DNA of 7,208 bases. Origin: Deltaproteobacteria bacterium. Its GTDB lineage: Bacteria; Desulfobacterota; Syntrophia; Syntrophales; Smithellaceae. Positions 1 to 3,308 of this stretch are shown here, one piece after another (within the stretch, counting starts at the first letter, position 1; each line of letters starts with the position of its first letter). The DNA is taken from positions 1-7,208 of the forward strand of contig DSAV01000015.1 in the NCBI GenBank assembly GCA_011046295.1, written 5' to 3'. The notes beneath the pieces were generated by a model that did not search any database, was not told the origin of the DNA, and saw nothing but the letters and a program-made list of their open reading frames with translations. Both the position numbers and the translations under genes were made by a program.

Positions 1-1
1 C

Positions 2-232
2 AAAGGGATAAATGTAAACGCCATCGCCCCGGGAATGATCTGGACAGACATGATGAAGAGCATGCCTCCCGAAACCATTAAACAGATGGACGCGATGCTG
101 CCTTTTCTTGTTCCCATGAACCGCAAGGGTTTGCCCGATGATGTCGCCAACTTGGCTCTGTTTCTCGCGTCTGATGAAAGTTCTTTTATTACCGGTCAGC
201 TGATTTTCTGCGACGGAGGCATGAAAATTTAA
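2..232 (+). CDS. SDR-family (FabG-like) oxidoreductase, C-terminal part
   Basis: This is the last 76 codons of a short-chain dehydrogenase/reductase whose N-terminal Rossmann part, with the cofactor loop and the Ser-Tyr-Lys catalytic residues, lies left of the window. The frame is open from base 2. What is visible is the typical SDR tail: NVNAIAPGMIWTDM (the 'PG' motif after the catalytic helix), then the variable substrate-lid segment, then RKGLPDDVANLALFLASDES and SFITGQLIFCDGGM, which ends the family. It probably carries out an NAD(P)-dependent reduction or oxidation of a carbonyl or hydroxyl group in the cytoplasm; the substrate cannot be told from the tail. It ends with TAA and is followed 27 bases later by a strong terminator, so it is the last gene of its transcript. 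The family call is secure; FabG specifically is not. Confidence 0.93.
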   Translation, partial: KGINVNAIAPGMIWTDMMKSMPPETIKQMDAMLPFLVPMNRKGLPDDVANLALFLASDESSFITGQLIFCDGGMKI

Positions 233-259
233 TAAAGGCTGAAAAAAGCATGAAATATC

Positions 260-298
260 AGGCGGTTTAGCGATAATCGGTAAGCCGCCTTTTTCTTT
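260..298 (+). terminator. Rho-independent terminator of the SDR gene
   Basis: The arms AGGCGGTTTA (260-269) and TAAGCCGCCT (281-290) form a 10-bp stem with one G-T wobble around an 11-base loop, which itself contains CGA/TCG pairing. The run TTTTTCTTT follows directly (290-298). It separates the SDR transcript from the promoter that starts at 313. Confidence 0.93.
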
Positions 299-312
299 GG
301 TTAATATGATGA

Positions 313-341
313 TTGACACCTTTATTTTTTATCCCTATAGT
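313..341 (+). promoter_or_regulatory. Sigma70-type promoter for the ABM-DUF3795 unit
   Basis: A perfect -35 box TTGACA (313-318) is followed by exactly 17 bases and the -10 box TATAGT (336-341, 5 of 6 consensus). The expected transcription start is near 348, giving a leader of about 25 bases that ends in the ribosome binding site at 361-367. Because the promoter lies inside the longer open frame that begins with TTG at 313, it argues against that upstream start. Confidence 0.85.
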
Positions 342-360
342 AACTAAAAATAAAAGTTCC

Positions 361-367
361 AAGGAGG
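361..367 (+). promoter_or_regulatory. Shine-Dalgarno that fixes the ABM gene start
   Basis: AAGGAGG lies 5 bases before ATG 373. It decides the start against the in-frame TTG at 313, which is the -35 box and has no ribosome binding site. Confidence 0.9.
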
Positions 368-372
368 ATGCA

Positions 373-678
373 ATGCTGGTTGTTGTCGCGGTAATGAAAG
401 CAAAAGCGGGAATGGAGCAGGAGTTTGAACAGGAGCTAAAAAATATAATCCCTCAAGTCGAAACGGAAAAGGGCACTCTTATGTATACGCTTCATCGTCA
501 CAAGAAAGAAGCAGGAAAATTTCTTTTTTATGAAAAATATACCGACAAGGAAGCGCTCAAAGAGCACAGCTCAACGCCTCATTTTACCGCTCTTTTCGGC
601 AAGATTGGTCCGATGCTCGACGGCTCTCCGGTAATAGAAATGTACGAAGAACTCTCCGGAATCACGCCTAAAAAATAG
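373..678 (+). CDS. ABM-family (YgiN-like) antibiotic biosynthesis monooxygenase-type protein
   Basis: This 101-residue protein has the hallmarks of the ABM superfamily, a dimeric alpha+beta barrel: a first strand MLVVVAVMKAKAGMEQEFEQ (1-20), a helix running to about residue 30, TLMYTLHRHKKEAGKFLFYE (35-54) with the F-YE-Y strand, and DKEALKEHSSTPHF (58-71), the characteristic 'A...H..T.HF' segment. Full-length members are about 95-110 residues, so it is complete. Relatives such as YgiN act on quinones, and others on polyketides or haem; most have no known substrate, and none is claimed here. The ATG at 373 is chosen for its AAGGAGG and because the frame's TTG extension is promoter DNA. The gene is first in a probable two-gene transcript, with the DUF3795 gene starting 45 bases after its TAG stop and no promoter or terminator seen between them. 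Confidence 0.88.
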   Translation: MLVVVAVMKAKAGMEQEFEQELKNIIPQVETEKGTLMYTLHRHKKEAGKFLFYEKYTDKEALKEHSSTPHFTALFGKIGPMLDGSPVIEMYEELSGITPKK

Positions 679-723
679 TCATCTTTTAAAACCAGCAATT
701 ATTTAAAGTGGCGGGAAAAACGT

Positions 724-1245
724 ATGGAAGGCTGGCGCAAGGAAGAATTCGAAAACAAAGATTTAATGGCTCCCTGCGGTCTCTATTGCGGTGTGTGCGG
801 AGTTTATATCGCCACGCGTGATAATAATGAAAAATTCCGCCGGATAATGGGCAATCTCTACGGCACAAAACCGGAGGAGACTGTGTGTATCGGGTGCATG
901 CAGCAGGAGCCGTCGGGAAAATTATACGGTTACTGTCAGTTGTGTTCCATTAGAAATTGCGTAAAAGATAAAGGCTTCTATTCCTGCCACCAGTGCGCTG
1001 ATTGGCCCTGTGCCATGATAGAAAATTTTGGCCTGGCAACAGGAAGAAGGGTGATGAAGGAAACCATACCCATCTGGCGCGAAAAGGTCGCCCAACACGG
1101 TGATGAAAAGGGTAGCGTGGAATGGGCACGCTCAGTTTGCGAGCGCTACCATTGTCCTTTCTGCGGCAAACCGCTTTTTCGCGGCGCGCAGCGCTGCCGC
1201 AGCTGCAAGGCCGAAATATCTGAACACCTGGACGGCAAGCTATAA
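724..1245 (+). CDS. Cysteine-rich DUF3795 protein with C-terminal zinc ribbon
   Basis: This 173-residue protein carries 16 cysteines. Residues 16-25, APCGLYCGVC, are the opening motif of DUF3795, followed by CIGC (55-58), CQLCSIRNC (71-79) and CHQCADWPC (88-96). A separate C-terminal zinc-ribbon-like module has CPFC (144-147) and CRSC (158-161). The clusters suggest bound zinc or an iron-sulfur cluster; which metal cannot be read from sequence. DUF3795 proteins are common in anaerobic bacteria and archaea and have no established function. No signal peptide or membrane segment is seen, so it is probably cytoplasmic. Ribosome binding before 724 is weak (GGCGGGAA, about 6 bases upstream). An in-frame ATG at 766, directly before the APCG motif, has no better site. 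The gene lies 45 bases after the ABM gene and is probably co-transcribed with it. Confidence 0.88.
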   Translation: MEGWRKEEFENKDLMAPCGLYCGVCGVYIATRDNNEKFRRIMGNLYGTKPEETVCIGCMQQEPSGKLYGYCQLCSIRNCVKDKGFYSCHQCADWPCAMIENFGLATGRRVMKETIPIWREKVAQHGDEKGSVEWARSVCERYHCPFCGKPLFRGAQRCRSCKAEISEHLDGKL

Positions 1246-1272
1246 TTAGTTGATTTTATATAGTAATAATTG

Positions 1273-1286
1273 CTGAAATATTTCAG
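1273..1286. repeat. 14-bp perfect palindrome upstream of the dodecin promoter
   Basis: CTGAAATATTTCAG is a perfect palindrome in the spacer between the DUF3795 and dodecin genes, 33 bases before the dodecin -35 box. It could be a binding site for a dimeric regulator. As RNA it would give only a 5-bp stem with an ATAT loop and no T-run, so it is a poor terminator. Confidence 0.4.
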
Positions 1287-1319
1287 TTTGGCTAATATTG
1301 CCGTTATCCCCTTTTTTCA

Positions 1320-1348
1320 TTGACAGATAAAATTAATGTTCCTATACT
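1320..1348 (+). promoter_or_regulatory. Sigma70-type promoter of the dodecin gene
   Basis: A perfect TTGACA (1320-1325), 17 bases, then TATACT (1343-1348). The expected start of transcription is near 1355, leaving a leader of about 74 bases before the ATG at 1429. Confidence 0.85.
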
Positions 1349-1428
1349 TCATCGCACACACAAAGTATGAGCGTTGTTAAGAGTTGTCTCGTTTTTAAAT
1401 CCATTAACTTTAAAAAAGGAGGAAAAAC

Positions 1429-1635
1429 ATGAGCAGCATTTACAAGGTGATTGAAATTATCGGCAGCAGCGATAAGTCGTGGGAAGATGCCGCAAAAAAA
1501 GGCGTGGAAACAGCGGCAAAGACTCTGGAGGATTTGAGGGTTGCCGAAGTGAAAGAGCTCGATATGAGAATCGAAAACGGCAAAGTTGTTGAGTATCGGG
1601 CAAAAATGAGGGTGTCTTTCAAATATAAAGGATAA
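1429..1635 (+). CDS. Dodecin-family protein, calcium-dodecin (SecE2)-like
   Basis: The 68-residue product matches the dodecin fold and length: YKVIEIIGSS (5-14), SWEDAAKKGVETAAKTLEDL (17-36) as the helix, then two strands ending MRVSFKYKG (60-68). Dodecins assemble as hollow dodecamers that store flavin. Here the residue aligned with the flavin-stacking tryptophan ('LDWFEV' in classical dodecins) is Val38 in LRVAEV, and the following conserved Gln is Arg57 in EYRAKM. This pattern, with Trp18 near the N-terminus, resembles from memory the mycobacterial calcium dodecin Rv0379/SecE2, which does not bind flavin the classical way. Flavin storage should therefore not be assumed. AAGGAGG (1416-1422) stands 6 bases before the ATG, an excellent start. 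The gene has its own promoter and appears to be monocistronic. Confidence 0.92.
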   Translation: MSSIYKVIEIIGSSDKSWEDAAKKGVETAAKTLEDLRVAEVKELDMRIENGKVVEYRAKMRVSFKYKG

Positions 1636-1654
1636 TATCAGATTGGGTGTTTTG

Positions 1655-1676
1655 TGCCGGTTTTATTAAGCTGGTA
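1655..1676 (+). other. Hairpin after the dodecin gene with loop TTTTATTAAG
   Basis: TGCCGG (1655-1660) pairs with CTGGTA (1671-1676), with two wobbles, around the loop TTTTATTAAG. It starts 20 bases after the dodecin stop and is followed by ATTATTTT, so it may be a weak terminator. The same loop recurs in the larger hairpin at 1798-1849. Confidence 0.4.
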
Positions 1677-1797
1677 ATTATTTTCGGTGCAGATTGAATC
1701 TAAATTCCATTGGTGAATGGGAAAAACACCGGTTTTCCAGAGACGCATTTGAAAGCATCAGAATGTTGTTTTTTACACGAATCTTTTGCAAGCTTGA

Positions 1798-1849
1798 TAC
1801 GTGCCGGGCGCAGGCTCGTTTTATTAAGCGGGACTGCAGCCCGGGCGTA
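1798..1849 (+). other. Long imperfect stem-loop in the leader of the DUF3185 gene (candidate structured RNA)
   Basis: The arms pair as TACG/CGTA (1798-1801 with 1846-1849), CCGGGC/GCCCGG (1804-1809 with 1839-1844), GCAG/CTGC (1810-1813 with 1834-1837) and CTCG/CGGG (1815-1818 with 1829-1832). Small internal loops or a bulge lie between them, and the 10-base loop is TTTTATTAAG. That makes 18 base pairs in 52 bases, with a GC-rich core unlike the surrounding DNA. There is no T-run after it, so it is not a simple terminator. It ends 31 bases before the ATG at 1881, with the ribosome binding site outside the stem. It could be a leader structure, an mRNA-stabilising element or one copy of a dispersed repeat. 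No clear promoter is seen in the 1636-1880 spacer, so DUF3185 may depend on read-through from the dodecin promoter. Confidence 0.5.
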
Positions 1850-1880
1850 AAACCACTGTCTTTCTTAAAGGAAAACGCTC

Positions 1881-2087
1881 ATGGCGAAAAAAAGCATCAA
1901 TAAAATCGGGCTGGTATTGTTGGTCGCCGGCATCGGCCTTCTTGTGTGGGGAATTAACCTTTACGGCGCTTTCGGCAATAAACTGGCCAGAACATTGACC
2001 GGAGCTTCGACAAACGAAACCATGCTGTTTTTAATTGCCGGAGCTATCTGTACTGTCTTGGGCGCGGTTATTCTATATAAGAAATAA
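1881..2087 (+). CDS. DUF3185-type small inner-membrane protein
   Basis: This is a 68-residue protein with two membrane helices, IGLVLLVAGIGLLVWGINLY (9-28) and MLFLIAGAICTVLGAVIL (48-65), joined by FGNKLARTLTGASTNET. The pattern 'lvGi.LlvwGin...S..kl.r..tG..t..t....iaGa....G' is that of DUF3185, whose members are about 65-70 residues long and have no assigned function. The lysine-rich start (MAKKSINK) and end (YKK) fit the positive-inside rule, placing both ends in the cytoplasm. AAGGA (1868-1872) stands 8 bases before the ATG. It lies convergent to the rnk-type gene with only 31 bases between the two stop codons. The fold and family are clear; the role is not. Confidence 0.85.
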   Translation: MAKKSINKIGLVLLVAGIGLLVWGINLYGAFGNKLARTLTGASTNETMLFLIAGAICTVLGAVILYKK

Positions 2088-2118
2088 AAAGATTGTCTAT
2101 CCGGTTGCCTCATTTGTT

Positions 2119-2535
2119 TTAAAGATGAAAGTCGCCGGATGCTTCCGGCTGATAGATGATTTCTTCAATCTTTATTTTCTTTGTGCCGTAGGGTACTTTC
2201 CATTCTATTATATCCCCCTTGCTGTATCCCAACAGGGCCATGCCCAAAGGGGCTAAAACAGAAAGCCTGTTTTCGGCGATATTGGCGTCAGAAGGGAAGA
2301 CCAGGGAATAAATTCTTTCTTCACCTGATTCAGAATCGGTAATGCGTACCTTTGAGTTCATTGTAATTACGTCAGGAGGCACGTCTTTAGGCTCAACTAA
2401 ATTTGCGCGGTATAATTCCTGTTCAAGTAAATCAAGGTCTACTTTGGTTTTGGCGTTGTTATCTCTGACGCCTTCGATTAAGGCCAGCAGCTGATCCATG
2501 TCTTTTTTCGTAATATAGATGGCACGCTGCGACAT
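2119..2535 (-). CDS. rnk: Rnk-type regulator of nucleoside diphosphate kinase (GreA/GreB C-terminal family)
   Basis: The 138-residue protein matches Rnk (136 residues in E. coli). A short N-terminal helical hairpin (about 9-47) ends in LDLLEQELYRANLV, and a C-terminal FKBP-like Gre domain (about 55-138) shows MNSKVRITDSESGEERIYSL, LSVLAPLGMALLGYSKGD, IIEWKVPYG and the closing YQPEASGDFHL. Rnk binds RNA polymerase near the secondary channel like GreA, but its coiled coil is too short and lacks the acidic tip needed for transcript cleavage; in enterobacteria and Pseudomonas it affects nucleoside diphosphate kinase levels. Here too the hairpin is short. GGAGG (plus positions 2545-2549) stands 9 bases before the ATG. 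A consensus promoter lies 102 bases upstream of the start codon, so it can be expressed independently of the moaE-like gene behind it. A GreA-paralogue name would be the alternative. Confidence 0.92.
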   Translation of the reverse strand: MSQRAIYITKKDMDQLLALIEGVRDNNAKTKVDLDLLEQELYRANLVEPKDVPPDVITMNSKVRITDSESGEERIYSLVFPSDANIAENRLSVLAPLGMALLGYSKGDIIEWKVPYGTKKIKIEEIIYQPEASGDFHL

Positions 2536-2636
2536 AACGTATTTCCTCCCGAATTATTACGATTATTTTTGCCCGAATCGATACTCGAACATCGCTGTAA
2601 TTAAAATGCAATAGAAAAAAAATAACTATTTAAAAA

Positions 2637-2665
2637 ACTATAAAACAAACAAATGTAAGTGTCAA
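2637..2665 (-). promoter_or_regulatory. Sigma70-type promoter of the rnk-type gene
   Basis: Read on the minus strand, TTGACA (2665-2660), a 17-base spacer, then TATAGT (2642-2637). The expected start is near 2630, leaving a leader of about 95 bases that is very A/T-rich. It lies in the spacer between the moaE-like and rnk-type genes. Confidence 0.85.
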
Positions 2666-2733
2666 TCAAATAACCATTCAAGGCATGGGCTGCAAGTTTT
2701 TTGTTTTGGCCTGGCAGCTGCTAGCGCGAGAAA

Positions 2734-3081
2734 TCAAAACTCTTTTTCCTGGATAATTTCATTTTTTATGATGGCCAGAAGTTCCTGAAAAACAGGTAGA
2801 ATATCCGTGCGAAAACGTCCGGCAACACAGACTTTCATTATATCATCGCCAATTTTCAAAACGCCTTCGTTAATCCACGCGCGAATATCCACAATGCCCT
2901 CTTTTTCTTTTAAAACGGAGATAGTTTTTTCAAGCTGGGAGTGGTCAAATGTTGTTTCCATGCCAAGCACCGTCTTGTGGTTTTTGGAAGTTGCCCGGAC
3001 AATGCCATTGTGCACCAGAATCATCCCCAGCTCTTCCGGCTTGCTTTGTTCTTTAATTTCCCTTATCCATTGTTCAATCAT
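2734..3081 (-). CDS. Compact MoaE-like protein (molybdopterin synthase large-subunit fold)
   Basis: The 115-residue protein keeps the order of MoaE landmarks: GMILVHNGIVR (19-29, Arg29 at the 'G-VR' position), a shortened middle, DIRAWINEGVLKIGDDIMKV (65-84, replacing 'HR-GxL--GE--V'), AGRFRTD (87-93, Arg91 at the 'HR' position) and IKNEIIQEKEF (105-115). Lys106 and Lys113 have the same seven-residue spacing as the catalytic lysines of E. coli MoaE (Lys119 and Lys126, 'LK......WK'). MoaE with thiocarboxylated MoaD puts the dithiolene sulfurs into molybdopterin. This form is about 35 residues shorter than E. coli MoaE, and no moaD is nearby, so an offshoot role is possible. The ATG at 3081 has GAGGAAAGGG in front. 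A TTG extension to 3132 lacks a ribosome binding site and begins right at the predicted transcript start. Similar short proteins are annotated as MoaE in delta-proteobacteria (from memory). Confidence 0.75.
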   Translation of the reverse strand: MIEQWIREIKEQSKPEELGMILVHNGIVRATSKNHKTVLGMETTFDHSQLEKTISVLKEKEGIVDIRAWINEGVLKIGDDIMKVCVAGRFRTDILPVFQELLAIIKNEIIQEKEF

Positions 3082-3089
3082 AATGAATA

Positions 3090-3099
3090 CCCTTTCCTC
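3090..3099 (-). promoter_or_regulatory. Ribosome binding site deciding the MoaE-like start
   Basis: On the minus strand GAGGAAAGGG ends 8 bases before ATG 3081. The alternative TTG start at 3132 has only A/T-rich sequence before it. Confidence 0.75.
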
Positions 3100-3140
3100 A
3101 ATATTATGTTTCTCAAATATGCGTTTTGGCAATTGTTATA

Positions 3141-3169
3141 ATAATATTAAGATAATGGCCGGCAATCAA
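3141..3169 (-). promoter_or_regulatory. Probable promoter of the MoaE-like gene
   Basis: On the minus strand TTGATT (3169-3164), 17 bases, then TATTAT (3146-3141): 4 and 5 matches to consensus. The expected start is near 3134, about 53 bases before the ATG. It is divergent from, and 37 bases away from, the HEAT/HD-GYP operon promoter, so one regulator could affect both. Confidence 0.45.
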
Positions 3170-3198
3170 GCAATTTATATGTTTATCGCCTCGCCGGA

Positions 3199-3215
3199 TT
3201 ATGTAATTGACATAA
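3199..3215. promoter_or_regulatory. Candidate operator over the -35 box of the HEAT/HD-GYP promoter
   Basis: TTATGT (3199-3204), the spacer AATTG, then ACATAA (3210-3215) form a perfect 6-5-6 inverted repeat. It covers the -35 box TTGACA at 3207-3212, the usual place for a repressor operator. No regulator gene is in the window. Confidence 0.5.
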
Positions 3216-3235
3216 CCTGACGTATTTTTTATACT
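3207..3235 (+). promoter_or_regulatory. Sigma70-type promoter of the HEAT/HD-GYP operon
   Basis: TTGACA (3207-3212), a 17-base spacer, then TATACT (3230-3235). The expected start is near 3242, giving a leader of about 67 bases before ATG 3309. The leader ends in AGCCGGCT (3301-3308), a palindrome directly before the ATG, with only a weak GAGAG (3295-3299) as ribosome binding site. Confidence 0.85.
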
Positions 3236-3308
3236 TTACATGAAAGAATATGTCGCTATTCTATCACTGTTAATCGAGATTGCTCTATGATTATGAGAGT
3301 AGCCGGCT

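Noticed and set aside
313..372. Twenty-codon N-terminal extension of the ABM protein from a TTG start
   Set aside because: The TTG is the -35 box of a consensus promoter, the -10 box lies in the same stretch, and the real ATG at 373 has AAGGAGG.
1694..1903. Possible 69-residue coding frame on the plus strand between dodecin and DUF3185
   Set aside because: It has a TTG start without a ribosome binding site, runs through the GC-rich hairpin at 1798-1849, overlaps the start of DUF3185 and resembles no family I know.
2700..2733. Terminator after the MoaE-like gene on the minus strand (GCTAGC and CAGCTG palindromes followed by an A-rich stretch)
   Set aside because: The palindromes overlap without room for a loop, and the minus strand has A rather than T after them.
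3082..3132. Seventeen-codon extension of the MoaE-like protein from a TTG start on the minus strand
   Set aside because: It has no ribosome binding site and begins almost at the predicted transcript start; ATG 3081 has GAGGAAAGGG and matches the domain boundary.
2807..3220. 137-residue open frame on the plus strand opposite the MoaE-like gene
   Set aside because: It is a shadow of the MoaE-like gene, crosses the divergent promoter region and shows no recognisable protein family.
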